From Rubellimicrobium sp. (GTDB lineage: Bacteria > Pseudomonadota > Alphaproteobacteria > Rhodobacterales > Rhodobacteraceae), in assembly GCA_020852925.1 (NCBI GenBank), contig JADYZU010000090.1:1-48954 (forward strand): DNA of 48,954 bases, given 5' to 3'. Below, piece by piece: positions 28,643 to 36,163 of the stretch. Positions within the stretch are counted from its first letter, which is position 1; each line of letters opens with the position of its first letter. Made by a program: the position numbers and the translations under genes. The notes beneath the pieces were generated by a model. The model worked only from the letters and a program-made list of their open reading frames with translations, searched no databases and had not been told where the DNA came from.

Positions 28643-29740
28643 ATGATCCGTCTTGAACGCAGGGCCGATCCGTCGGATTTCTGGCGCTACGGCACGCCGG
28701 TGGTGGCGGTGGTGCTGACCATCCTGGCGGGGGGCGTGCTGTTCGCGCTGCTGGGCAAGGATCCGATGACGGCGATCCGCACCATCTTCTGGGATCCGCT
28801 GTTCGGCCCCTTCGCCGGGCATACCCGCGCCCAGATCGGGATCAAGGCCGCGCCCCTCATCCTCATCGCCATCGGCCTGTCCTTCGGCTTTCGTGCCGGG
28901 ATCTGGAACATCGGCGCCGAGGGGCAATACATCCTCGGGGCGGTGGCGGGCGCGGCGGCGGGGCTGGCCTTCTATCCGGCCGACAGCCGCATGATCTTCG
29001 TGCTCATGATCCTGTGCGGGGCGCTCGGGGGCTTTCTCTGGGCGATGATCCCGGCCTTCCTGCGGGTGCGCTTCGGCACGAACGAGATCCTCGTCTCGCT
29101 CATGCTGGTCTATGTCGCGCAGTCGATCGTCGCGCGCATGGCCACGAGCACGCTGCGCAACCCCGAAGGGTTCGGCCGCCCCGGATCGCGCGACCTGTTC
29201 CGCTGGGAATCCTCGTCGAACGGCACCCTGATCGAGGGGCTGGGCCTGCACTGGGGCGGGGTGGCGGCGCTGGCGGCGGTGGTGGTGGCCTATGTCGCCT
29301 TCGCGCGCCACCGCTTCGGCTATGACATCCGTCTGGCGGGTCAGGCGCCGCGCGCGGCCCGGCTGGCCGGGATCAGCCCGTCGCGGCTGGTCTATCTGTG
29401 CCTGGGCCTTTCGGGGGCGCTGGCGGGGCTGGCGGGGCTGTTCGAGGTGACGGGGCCCGCGCGCCTCATCAACATCGGCTTTCCGGTGGGCTACGGTTTC
29501 ACCGCGATCATCGTCGCCTTCCTCGGGCGGCTGCACCCGGTGGGCATCCTGCTGGCCGGGATCCTGCTGGCACTGACCTATGTGGGCGGCGACATGGCGC
29601 AACTGCAACTGCAACTGCCGCGCGCGGCGATCCAGCTCTTTCAGGGGATGCTGCTGTTCTTCCTGCTCGCGCTCGACGTGTTCACGGCCTACCGGCTGCG
29701 CATCGGGCGCGGCGCGCGCGTGCGGAGGGTGCCCCAATGA
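28643..29740 (+). CDS. ABC importer permease 1 (BMP/nucleoside type)
   Basis: 365-residue inner-membrane permease of the branched-chain amino acid/ribose superfamily. About ten hydrophobic helices; the diagnostic segment FRAGIWNIGAEGQYILGAVAG is near residues 80-100 and a cytoplasmic EAA-like region (GQAPRAARLAGISPSR) is near residue 235. It begins 6 bp after the ATPase stop and ends overlapping the next permease start. It pairs with permease 2 to form the channel. Confidence 0.92.
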   Translation: MIRLERRADPSDFWRYGTPVVAVVLTILAGGVLFALLGKDPMTAIRTIFWDPLFGPFAGHTRAQIGIKAAPLILIAIGLSFGFRAGIWNIGAEGQYILGAVAGAAAGLAFYPADSRMIFVLMILCGALGGFLWAMIPAFLRVRFGTNEILVSLMLVYVAQSIVARMATSTLRNPEGFGRPGSRDLFRWESSSNGTLIEGLGLHWGGVAALAAVVVAYVAFARHRFGYDIRLAGQAPRAARLAGISPSRLVYLCLGLSGALAGLAGLFEVTGPARLINIGFPVGYGFTAIIVAFLGRLHPVGILLAGILLALTYVGGDMAQLQLQLPRAAIQLFQGMLLFFLLALDVFTAYRLRIGRGARVRRVPQ

Positions 29741-30672
29741 GCGGCCTTGGCGGAATCAGCCCGATCCTTCTTCTGGCCTCGATCATGGTGGCGGCCACGC
29801 CGATCCTTCTGGCCGCGCTGGGCGAACTCGTGGTCGAGCGGGCCGGCGTCCTCAACCTCGGGGTCGAGGGGATGATGATCACGGGCGCGGTTGCGGGCTT
29901 TGTCATCGCCGTGACGACGGGATCGCCCCTGGTCGGCTTTGCCGGGGCGGCGGTCGGGGGGGCGGTGCTGGCGCTCCTGTTCGGGGTGCTCACGCTGTTT
30001 CTGCTGTCGAACCAGGTAGCGACGGGGCTTGCCCTCACGCTGTTCGGGCTTGGCCTCGCCGCGCTGATGGGACAGGGCTATATCGGCGTCCTTGCCCCCG
30101 AGACGCGCAAGCTGCCGCTGCCGCTGCTGTCGGACATTCCCTGGGCGGGGCCGATCCTGTTCCGCCATGATCCGGTGGTCTATTTCTCTGTACTCATGTG
30201 CGTGGCGGTCTGGTTCTTCCTGAACCGCACGCGCGGCGGCCTGATCCTGCGCGCCGTGGGCGAGAACCACGAGGCCGCCCATGCCCTGGGCTACAAGGTG
30301 GTGCGCATCCGCCTGCTCGCCATCATGTTCGGCGGCGCCATGGCCGGGATCGGCGGCGCCTATCTGAGCCTGGTGCGCGTGCCCACCTATACCGAGGGCG
30401 TGACCGCCGGTCAGGGCTGGATCGCGCTGGCCATCGTCGTCTTTGCAAGCTGGCGGCCGGGGCGGTTGCTGCTCGGGGCCTATCTGTTCGGCGGCATCGG
30501 GGTGCTGCAACTGAACCTTCAGGTCGCCAATGCCGCGATTCCGGTCGAGTTCCTGACCATGGCGCCCTATCTTGTCACCATCCTCGCGCTGGTCCTGCTC
30601 TCGAGCGGGCGCGGGCGCGCGTCGTCCAGGGCGCCCGGCGCGCTGGGCCAGAGTTTTCACGCCGCGCATTAG
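29737..30672 (+). CDS. ABC importer permease 2 (BMP/nucleoside type)
   Basis: 311-residue inner-membrane permease with eight or more helices. Family features are LGELVVERAGVLNLGVEGMM near residues 28-47, SNQVATGLALTLFG in the middle, and the cytoplasmic coupling loop GENHEAAHALGYKV (about residues 183-196). The ATG overlaps the permease 1 stop. The C-terminal 20 residues are hydrophilic and Arg/Ser-rich. Confidence 0.92.
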   Translation: MSGLGGISPILLLASIMVAATPILLAALGELVVERAGVLNLGVEGMMITGAVAGFVIAVTTGSPLVGFAGAAVGGAVLALLFGVLTLFLLSNQVATGLALTLFGLGLAALMGQGYIGVLAPETRKLPLPLLSDIPWAGPILFRHDPVVYFSVLMCVAVWFFLNRTRGGLILRAVGENHEAAHALGYKVVRIRLLAIMFGGAMAGIGGAYLSLVRVPTYTEGVTAGQGWIALAIVVFASWRPGRLLLGAYLFGGIGVLQLNLQVANAAIPVEFLTMAPYLVTILALVLLSSGRGRASSRAPGALGQSFHAAH

Positions 30673-30698
30673 CGCGATCCAGCAAGGGAGAGAAAGCG

Positions 30699-31781
30699 AT
30701 GAAAAGAAGAACCCTCCTCGCCACGGGCGCCGGCGCCGCGGTGGCAGCCGCCATGGGCGTGCCGGTCCGGGCGGACGATCCGCTCAAGGTCGGCTTCATC
30801 TACATCGGCCCGGTCGGCGATGGCGGCTGGACCTACCAGCACGATCTGGGCCGGCGCGAGGTGCAGGACCATTTCGGCGACCGGGTCGAGACGATCTATC
30901 AGGAATCCGTTCCCGAAAGCGCGGATGCCATCGGCGCGATCACGCAGATGGTGATGGCGGGCTGCAAGCTCATCTTCACCACATCGTTCGGTTTCATGGA
31001 CGCGACCGTGGCCGCGGCCGAACAGTTCCCGGACGTGCTGTTCGAACATGCGACCGGCTATCGCACCATGCCGAACCTCGCGGTCTATGACGCCCGTTTC
31101 TACGAGGGGCGCGCCGTCCTTGGCACCATGGCGGGGATGCTGACCCGGACGAACAAGATCGGCTACATCGGCTCCCACCCGGTGCCCGAAGTGATCCAGG
31201 GCATCAACTCGACCTTCCTTCACGCCCGCAAGGTGAACCCGGATGTGGAACTGGTGGTGATCTGGGCCTACACCTGGTTCGATCCCGCCAAGGAGGCCGA
31301 CGCCGCCAAGGCCATGATCGAGCAGGGCGTGGACGTGATCCTGCAACATACCGACTCGACCGCGCCGCAGGCCGCCGCGCGCGAGGCGGGCAATGTCTAT
31401 ACCTTCGGTCAGGCCTCGGACATGGCCGAGTTCAAGCCGATGCCGCGCGTCGCCTCGATCATCGACAACTGGGGCCCGCATTATGTCGCGCGGGTGGGGG
31501 CGGTGCTGGACGGCACCTGGGCGTCGCAGCATGTCTGGGGCGGGATCGCCGATGGCTTTGTCCAGATCGGCGAGATCACCGACGCCGTCCCCGCCGAGGT
31601 GAAGGCCGCCGCCGAGGACATGATCGCGCGCATCTCTTCGGGCGAACATCACCCCTTCACCGGCCCGCTGAACAAGCAGGACGGCACCCCCTGGCTGGCC
31701 GAGGGCGAAGTCGCCACCGACGAGCAACTGGCCTCGCTGAACTTCTATGTCGAAGGGATGACGGCGGAATATCCGTCCTGA
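30699..31781 (+). CDS. BMP-family periplasmic substrate-binding protein
   Basis: 360-residue periplasmic binding protein of the PnrA/BMP family, which bind purine nucleosides or related compounds. The signal peptide starts MKRRTLLATG; the double Arg followed by Thr-Leu-Leu resembles a Tat signal, although Sec export is possible, with cleavage after VRA near residue 25. The mature protein shows VGFIYIGPVGDGGWTYQHD, IFTTSFGFMD, IGYIGSHPVPEVIQGIN and DVILQHTDSTAPQ. A strong ribosome-binding site (AAGGGAG, 30684-30690) precedes the ATG, which may allow higher expression than the permeases. It is the last gene of the operon; a hairpin follows at 31802. Confidence 0.95.
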   Translation: MKRRTLLATGAGAAVAAAMGVPVRADDPLKVGFIYIGPVGDGGWTYQHDLGRREVQDHFGDRVETIYQESVPESADAIGAITQMVMAGCKLIFTTSFGFMDATVAAAEQFPDVLFEHATGYRTMPNLAVYDARFYEGRAVLGTMAGMLTRTNKIGYIGSHPVPEVIQGINSTFLHARKVNPDVELVVIWAYTWFDPAKEADAAKAMIEQGVDVILQHTDSTAPQAAAREAGNVYTFGQASDMAEFKPMPRVASIIDNWGPHYVARVGAVLDGTWASQHVWGGIADGFVQIGEITDAVPAEVKAAAEDMIARISSGEHHPFTGPLNKQDGTPWLAEGEVATDEQLASLNFYVEGMTAEYPS

Positions 31782-31801
31782 TCCGGGCCCCCCGCGATCC
31801 C

Positions 31802-31828
31802 GGAAAGGCCCCCTGCCGGGGCCTTTCC
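31802..31828 (+). terminator. Hairpin terminator after the BMP operon
   Basis: Perfect 11-bp stem, GGAAAGGCCCC (31802-31812) with GGGGCCTTTCC (31818-31828), loop of five, starting 20 bp after the TGA of the binding-protein gene. It is followed by ATCATGT rather than a clean T run, so termination may be partial or Rho-assisted. Confidence 0.75.
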
Positions 31829-31846
31829 ATCATGTGATCGGCATGA

Positions 31847-31890
31847 CCCCCGGACGGCCCCCGAGCGGCCCCCGGACGGTCCCCGAATCC
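31847..31890 (+). repeat. Short tandem CCCCCGGACGG-like units
   Basis: Four degenerate 11- to 12-bp units (CCCCCGGACGG, CCCCCGAGCGG, CCCCCGGACGG, TCCCCGAATCC) lie in the 147-bp gap between the BMP gene terminator and the small membrane protein gene at 31929. No function is apparent. Confidence 0.5.
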
Positions 31891-31928
31891 GCGTTGCGGC
31901 AGGGGCCGGTTTCGCGCATTCTGCCGCC

Positions 31929-32276
31929 ATGAGTCCCGCCCGCAAACTCAAGCTCAAGGCACGGCTGCACCGCCAGATCGCGGTGATGCGCGGCCGGCAT
32001 GCGCGCCTTGACCGGTTCCTCGACTGGATCGAGGACGACCGCGCCCGCCTCGTGCGGCTGCCCCTTGCCTTTCTGCTGATCCTGGGCGGGGTGGTCTCGT
32101 TCCTGCCGGTGCTCGGGTTCTGGATGCTGCCGCTGGGGGTGCTGCTGCTCGCGCTCGACCTGCCGGTGCTGCGCGGGCCGGTCACGCATGTGACGATCCG
32201 CCTGCGCCGCCGCCTTGGCCGCTGGCTACACCGGCGCGGAGGGGCGAACGGCACCAATGGCGCCGACGGCCGCTAG
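31929..32276 (+). CDS. Small two-helix membrane protein (PGPGW-like), unknown function
   Basis: 115 residues from the ATG at 31929. A basic N-terminal helix (KLKLKARLHRQIAVMRGRH) precedes two adjoining hydrophobic segments: LPLAFLLILGGVVSFLPVLG (about 44-63) and WMLPLGVLLLALDLPVL (about 65-81), with an Arg-rich C-terminus. The LPVLGFWMLPLG turn resembles the PGPGW putative membrane protein family common in Rhodobacteraceae. Its TAG (32274-32276) directly abuts the hemF stop on the other strand. The function is not known. Confidence 0.75.
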   Translation: MSPARKLKLKARLHRQIAVMRGRHARLDRFLDWIEDDRARLVRLPLAFLLILGGVVSFLPVLGFWMLPLGVLLLALDLPVLRGPVTHVTIRLRRRLGRWLHRRGGANGTNGADGR

Positions 32277-33170
32277 TCAGACCCATTTCGCCAGCGGCGG
32301 CAGGCTCATCAGCACGGCATTGGCGTCATGGCCGGTGGCAAGGCCGAATTTCGTGCCGCGGTCGTAGACCAGATTGTATTCGGCATAGAGCCCGCGATGG
32401 ATCAGTTGCGCCTCGCGGTCGGCCCCGGTCCAGTCCTGGCTGCGCCGCCGTTCCACCAGCGGCACGAAGGACGGCAGGAACGCGCGGCCGATGTCCTGGA
32501 TCAGCGCGAAATCCGCGGCCCAGTCGCCGCTGTTGTGATCGTCGAGAAAGACGCCCCCCACCCCGCGCGCGCGGTTGCGGTGCGGGATGAAGAAATACTC
32601 GTCCGCCCAGGCCTTGAGCCGCGGATAGAGTTCCGCCCCGTGGGGATCGAGATGCGCCCGCTGCACCGCATGGAAATGCGCCGTGTCCTCGGGACGGGGC
32701 AGGCAGGGGTTGAGGTCGGCACCGCCGCCGAACCACCAGGCCGAAGGGGTCCAGAACATGCGGGTGTTCATGTGCACCGCCGGCACATGCGGGTTCTGCA
32801 TGTGCGCGACCAGGCTGATCCCCGAGGCCCAGAAGCGCGGATCCCCCGCCACGCCGGGCACGCCGCGCGCGGCCATCGCCGCCTGCGCCGCCGCGCCCAG
32901 GCGCCCCTGCACCGTCGAGACGTTCACGCCCACCTTCTCGAACACCCGCCCGCCGCGCATCACCGACATGAGGCCGCCGCCCGCGTCCTCGCCCGCCTCG
33001 CCCTCACGGCGCGTCTCGCTCAGTTCGAACCGGCCGGCGGGTTGATCCGAGAGCGGCCCGCTGACATGCGACTGCTCCAGCCCCTCGAAAGCGGCCACGA
33101 TCGCGTCGCGCAGGTTGCGAAACCACGCCGCGGCCGTGGCCCTTTCCTGCTCCATCATGCCCGCTGCCAT
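32277..33170 (-). CDS. hemF: Oxygen-dependent coproporphyrinogen III oxidase HemF
   Basis: Converts coproporphyrinogen III to protoporphyrinogen IX with O2 in haem and chlorophyll synthesis. 297 residues, normal length. Motifs: GGVNVS-type segment (FEKVGVNVSTVQG), HMQNPHVPAVHMNTR, WWFGGGADLNPC, HRNRARGVGGVFLDD and the C-terminal HRGLYAEYNLVYDRGTKFGL. The ATG at 33170 is used; ATG codons at residues 5 and 6 are alternatives. The stop is back to back with the neighbouring plus-strand gene. I found no clear FNR box upstream. Confidence 0.97.
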   Translation of the reverse strand: MAAGMMEQERATAAAWFRNLRDAIVAAFEGLEQSHVSGPLSDQPAGRFELSETRREGEAGEDAGGGLMSVMRGGRVFEKVGVNVSTVQGRLGAAAQAAMAARGVPGVAGDPRFWASGISLVAHMQNPHVPAVHMNTRMFWTPSAWWFGGGADLNPCLPRPEDTAHFHAVQRAHLDPHGAELYPRLKAWADEYFFIPHRNRARGVGGVFLDDHNSGDWAADFALIQDIGRAFLPSFVPLVERRRSQDWTGADREAQLIHRGLYAEYNLVYDRGTKFGLATGHDANAVLMSLPPLAKWV

Positions 33171-33264
33171 CGCCCGCTCCCTGTGTTATTGACTATCCGG
33201 GCGTTTGCGGCGCCCAGTCGATCCATCACCAGCCGCGACCGGATTCACAAGAGCCGAGATACCC

Positions 33265-33666
33265 ATGCGCCACGCCACCCTTGCCCTCCTGCCCCTTCTT
33301 GCGCTGGCCGCCTGCGCCACCCCGCGCGAATCCTGCATCAACGACGCCACCCGTGACCTGCGGCAGGTGAACGCCCTCATCCAGACGACGCAGGCCAATC
33401 TGGCCCGCGGCTACGGGATCGAGACCCGGCAGGAGACCCGGGTCGTCCCCGGCCTCTGCGATGGCGAATCGGTCGACAGCCAGGGCAATGTGACCCATTT
33501 CACCTATCAGTGCGAACGCACCGTGGTGAATGAGATCGAGGTGCCCGTGGTCATCGACATCGCGGCCGAACGGCGCCACCTCGATCAGCTGGTCGAGCAG
33601 CAGCGCCGCCTCGAGCGGCAGTCGCAGGCGCAGATCCAGGCCTGCATCGCCGCCTATCCCGAATGA
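33265..33666 (+). CDS. Small predicted lipoprotein, unknown function
   Basis: 133 residues from the ATG at 33265 (the frame is open upstream, but the signal peptide starts here). The signal MRHATLALLPLLALAAC gives lipid attachment at C17. The mature protein has three further cysteines in the first half and one near the end, a middle beta-type segment (THFTYQCERTVVNEIEVPVV) and a C-terminal coiled coil (RRHLDQLVEQQRRLERQSQAQIQ). No named family is recognised. Its TGA forms the palindrome TGATCA with the stop of the converging SDR gene. Confidence 0.72.
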   Translation: MRHATLALLPLLALAACATPRESCINDATRDLRQVNALIQTTQANLARGYGIETRQETRVVPGLCDGESVDSQGNVTHFTYQCERTVVNEIEVPVVIDIAAERRHLDQLVEQQRRLERQSQAQIQACIAAYPE

Positions 33667-34473
33667 TCAGTGCACCCGGACCGCGGCCGGGTCGATCAGG
33701 GTGCGGCCGCCGTCCACGGTGACGATCTGCCCGGTGACGAATCCGGCCGCATCCGAAGCGAGGAAATGCACGGTCTTCGCCGCTTCGGCCGGGTCGGCGA
33801 TCCGGCCCAGCGGGGTGTGCGCCTCGATCTCGCGCCGGGCGGCGGCATCGTCGCGCACCAGCAGCGCGAGGCCGGTGCTGAGCACCGAACCCAGCGCCAC
33901 CCCGTTCACCCGCACCCGCTGCGGCGCCAGCGCGACCGCAAGCGAGCGGGTCATCTGCTCGACCGCGGCGGCGCTGACCGAATAGGCCAGAAGGTCGGGA
34001 TGGGCGCGGGTCGCGGCGATCGAGGTGATGTTGACGATGGCACCGATGGCACCGCTGCCGCCGTCGCCGCCGCGCAGCCGGATCATGCGCCGCGCCACCG
34101 CCTGGCAGAGGCGATAGGTGGTGAACAGGTTGCGCCCGACCAGATCCTCGAGCGAGCGGTCCTCGGGCGCGAGCGGATCGGTGGGGGCCACCTGACGCGC
34201 GGCATTCACGAGGATGTCGATGCCGCCAAAGGCGTCCTGCGCCAGCGCCAGCAGGTTCGTCACGGTCAGCTTGTCGCACAGGTCGCCGGCAAAGATCCGC
34301 ACCGGGCCGTCCCGGCCCAGCCACTCGGCCGCCTCGAGGGTCAGCGCCTCTTCGTCGATGTCGGCCATGACCACCCGCGCCCCCGCGGCGACAAAGCTGC
34401 GCGCGACCGCAAGGCCCACGCCATGCGCGGCGCCGGTGACGATGGCGGTCTTGCCGGAGATGTCGAAATCCAT
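33667..34473 (-). CDS. Short-chain dehydrogenase/reductase family protein lacking the catalytic lysine
   Basis: 268 residues from the ATG at 34473, preceded by AGGAGG; a TTG two codons upstream is less likely. A Rossmann fold with TGAAHGVG (about 13-20), an acidic D38 for NAD preference, and the C-terminal GQIVTVDGGRTLID. Of the catalytic tetrad N115, S151 and Y164 are present, but the YxxxK motif reads YSVSA, so residue 168 is Ala. The usual NNAG is NAAR. The DNA codon for residue 168 is a clear GCC. The enzyme is therefore probably inactive as a standard oxidoreductase or uses another mechanism. It lies 12 bp after the methyltransferase gene and likely belongs to its transcript. Confidence 0.88.
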   Translation of the reverse strand: MDFDISGKTAIVTGAAHGVGLAVARSFVAAGARVVMADIDEEALTLEAAEWLGRDGPVRIFAGDLCDKLTVTNLLALAQDAFGGIDILVNAARQVAPTDPLAPEDRSLEDLVGRNLFTTYRLCQAVARRMIRLRGGDGGSGAIGAIVNITSIAATRAHPDLLAYSVSAAAVEQMTRSLAVALAPQRVRVNGVALGSVLSTGLALLVRDDAAARREIEAHTPLGRIADPAEAAKTVHFLASDAAGFVTGQIVTVDGGRTLIDPAAVRVH

Positions 34474-34485
34474 GGGCAATCCTCC

Positions 34486-35472
34486 TCAGCGCCTGGGGCG
34501 GCTGGCGTGATGGACCTTGAAAGGTCCGGTCGCCGGCCCGACGGCCGCGACCACGCGGAACGATTCGGCCAGCGCGGCCTCGTAGGGCAGGTGGCGGTTC
34601 GAGACCATCCACAACTCGCCCTCGCGCGACAGCATCCGCGCGGCAGCGGCGATGAAGGCCCGCCCCAGTCCGGGATCGGCGGCCCGGCCGCGATGGAAGG
34701 GCGGGTTCATGACGATGCCGCCAAAGGGCCGCTCGGGGCGGAAGGTCAGCGCATCGGCCCAGTGGAAATGCGCGCGCGGGTCGGTGACGTTCAGCCGCGC
34801 ACAGTCGAGCGAGAGCGACTCGGCCTCGATCAGGTCGAGCCGCTCGACCCCGGCGCGCGCCAGCACCGCCCGCGACAGATACCCCCAGCCCGCGCCCAGA
34901 TCGGCCATGCGCGCCGGCAGGGCCGCCGGCAGCGCCGCGGCAAGGGCCGCCGATCCGGCATCGACCCCGCCCTCGGCAAAGACGCCGGGCAGCGTCAGGA
35001 ACCCGTCCGCCCCCGCGACCGGCGCCGGCATCGCCCAGTCCGCGAAGGCGGCACTGGCGGGGAACCAGAACAGCCGCCCGTGCCCCTGCGTGACCGAGGG
35101 AAGATCGCCCCCGATCCGCGCCCGCACCTCGCGCCAGAGCGAATCGATCCCGTGGTCGCGTTGTCCGTCCACCGCGACCACGGGCGCGGCGGCGCAGGCG
35201 GCGGCGATCAGGGCGCGCGCCAGCGCCTTGGAGCGCGGCACGGAAACGATGGCCAGGTCCGAAGGCGGCGCCGCCGCCACGACCGCGTGGCCCGCCGCCT
35301 TCCAGGCATCGACATCGGGGCGGAAGGTGTGGACGACGCTGACGCGCCCGCGCGCCGCAGGGGGCAGCGGCAGCGCCATCCCGGCCGGCGGCCGCAACAG
35401 CGCGATGCGCCCGCCTTCGGGCAAGGGGATCATGCCCGCATCGAACGCGGTCTGAAGTCGGTCTGAGGACAT
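34486..35472 (-). CDS. RsmC-like class I SAM-dependent methyltransferase
   Basis: 328 residues from the ATG at 35472. RsmC methylates G1207 of 16S rRNA, and this two-domain layout (a degenerate N-terminal half and an active C-terminal half) matches. The C-terminal half has the SAM motif MADLGAGWGYLSRAVL (about residues 200-215), an acidic residue in LDLIEAE, and the catalytic NPPFH motif (about 259-263) that marks N-methylation of a base. It lies between clpS (26-bp gap) and the SDR gene on the same strand. The exact rRNA target is inferred from family resemblance. Confidence 0.85.
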   Translation of the reverse strand: MSSDRLQTAFDAGMIPLPEGGRIALLRPPAGMALPLPPAARGRVSVVHTFRPDVDAWKAAGHAVVAAAPPSDLAIVSVPRSKALARALIAAACAAAPVVAVDGQRDHGIDSLWREVRARIGGDLPSVTQGHGRLFWFPASAAFADWAMPAPVAGADGFLTLPGVFAEGGVDAGSAALAAALPAALPARMADLGAGWGYLSRAVLARAGVERLDLIEAESLSLDCARLNVTDPRAHFHWADALTFRPERPFGGIVMNPPFHRGRAADPGLGRAFIAAAARMLSREGELWMVSNRHLPYEAALAESFRVVAAVGPATGPFKVHHASRPRR

Positions 35473-35498
35473 GGACGCATGGGCGGGCCGCGGCCCGC

Positions 35499-35831
35499 CT
35501 ACTCCTTTTCCATCGTGCATTGCAGGGGGTGCTGGTGGCGCTGGGCAAAATCCATCACCATCGCCACCTTGGTCTCGGCGATCTCGTAAGAGAACACGCC
35601 CACCACCGCCAGCCCCTTCTTGTGGACGGTCAGCATGAGGTCGAAGGCCTGCGCATGGCTCATGCCGAAGAACCGCTCGAGGACATGGACCACGAATTCC
35701 ATCGGCGTATAATCGTCGTTCAGGATCAGCACCTTGTAAAGCGGCGGCCGGCGCGTCCTGGTCCGGGTCGCAAGCCGCAGGCCGATCCCCGGCCCATTGC
35801 CCGGATCGTCATGCCCGCCGTCATCGCCCAT
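35499..35831 (-). CDS. clpS: ATP-dependent Clp protease adaptor ClpS
   Basis: Adaptor that delivers N-degron substrates to ClpAP. 110 residues if started at the ATG at 35831; an ATG 16 codons upstream (35879) is equally possible. The core is unmistakable: [54 protein letters not shown] and the C-terminal [10 protein letters not shown]. The [10 protein letters not shown] segment forms the N-degron pocket. clpA is not adjacent within this window. The likely promoter is at 35923-35950. Confidence 0.95.
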   Translation of the reverse strand: MGDDGGHDDPGNGPGIGLRLATRTRTRRPPLYKVLILNDDYTPMEFVVHVLERFFGMSHAQAFDLMLTVHKKGLAVVGVFSYEIAETKVAMVMDFAQRHQHPLQCTMEKE

Positions 35832-35922
35832 CCCCGCCGCCCGGCGGGTCGCTGTCCTGTTCGTCACCTTGCCGGCCATCGCCCCGTTCGACTGAACCCG
35901 CCCCCGTGCGGGGCGCAGGGCC

Positions 35923-35950
35923 AATATAGCCCACCGGCGCCGCAAGGAAA
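35923..35950 (-). promoter_or_regulatory. Candidate clpS promoter
   Basis: On the minus strand a -10-like TATATT (35923-35928) is preceded by a weak -35-like TTTCCT (35945-35950) with a 16-bp spacer. It would start transcription near 35915, ahead of both possible clpS starts. AT-rich hexamers are rare in this region, which is the main support. Confidence 0.35.
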
Positions 35951-36071
35951 GAGGACCGGGCGCCCGGCCCCTCTTGCACCGCACCGCAGCCCCTTGGGGT
36001 CTGGCCCGGCGTGGCCACAAGATCTGTGATCCGTCGATGATCGCAAGATACAAAGCCATTGAAATATTGCC

Positions 36072-36100
36072 TTTTTACTGCCGCAGTTCCGTGCTAGCCT
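36072..36100 (+). promoter_or_regulatory. Candidate extended -10 promoter for the D,D-carboxypeptidase gene
   Basis: TGCTAGCCT at 36092-36100 is an extended -10 pattern (TG, one base, then TAGCCT). A T-rich hexamer at 36072-36077 would be the -35 with a 17-bp spacer. It sits 63 bp before the ATG at 36164. Sequence match only. Confidence 0.3.
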
Positions 36101-36163
36101 CGCCCCGTATCAAAAGAACCCCGGCATGAATCGGGGTCATGAGGCAGTGAAAGGCAGCAGGCG

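Larger units (their letters stand above)
35832..36163. other. Divergent clpS / D,D-carboxypeptidase intergenic region
   Basis: 332 bp without a further supported gene. It holds the possible N-terminal extension of clpS (to 35879), a perfect 6-bp hairpin CGCCCC/GGGGCG (35899-35915) in the presumed clpS leader, an AT-rich stretch (36046-36080) and the hairpin ACCCCG/CGGGGT (36118-36137) in the presumed leader of the carboxypeptidase gene. Two weak promoter candidates are listed separately. Confidence 0.6.

Noticed and set aside
33171-33264. FNR box between hemF and the small lipoprotein gene
   Set aside because: A TTGACT hexamer is present at 33189-33194, but the full TTGAT-N4-ATCAA dyad is not, so I do not call an oxygen-sensing site.
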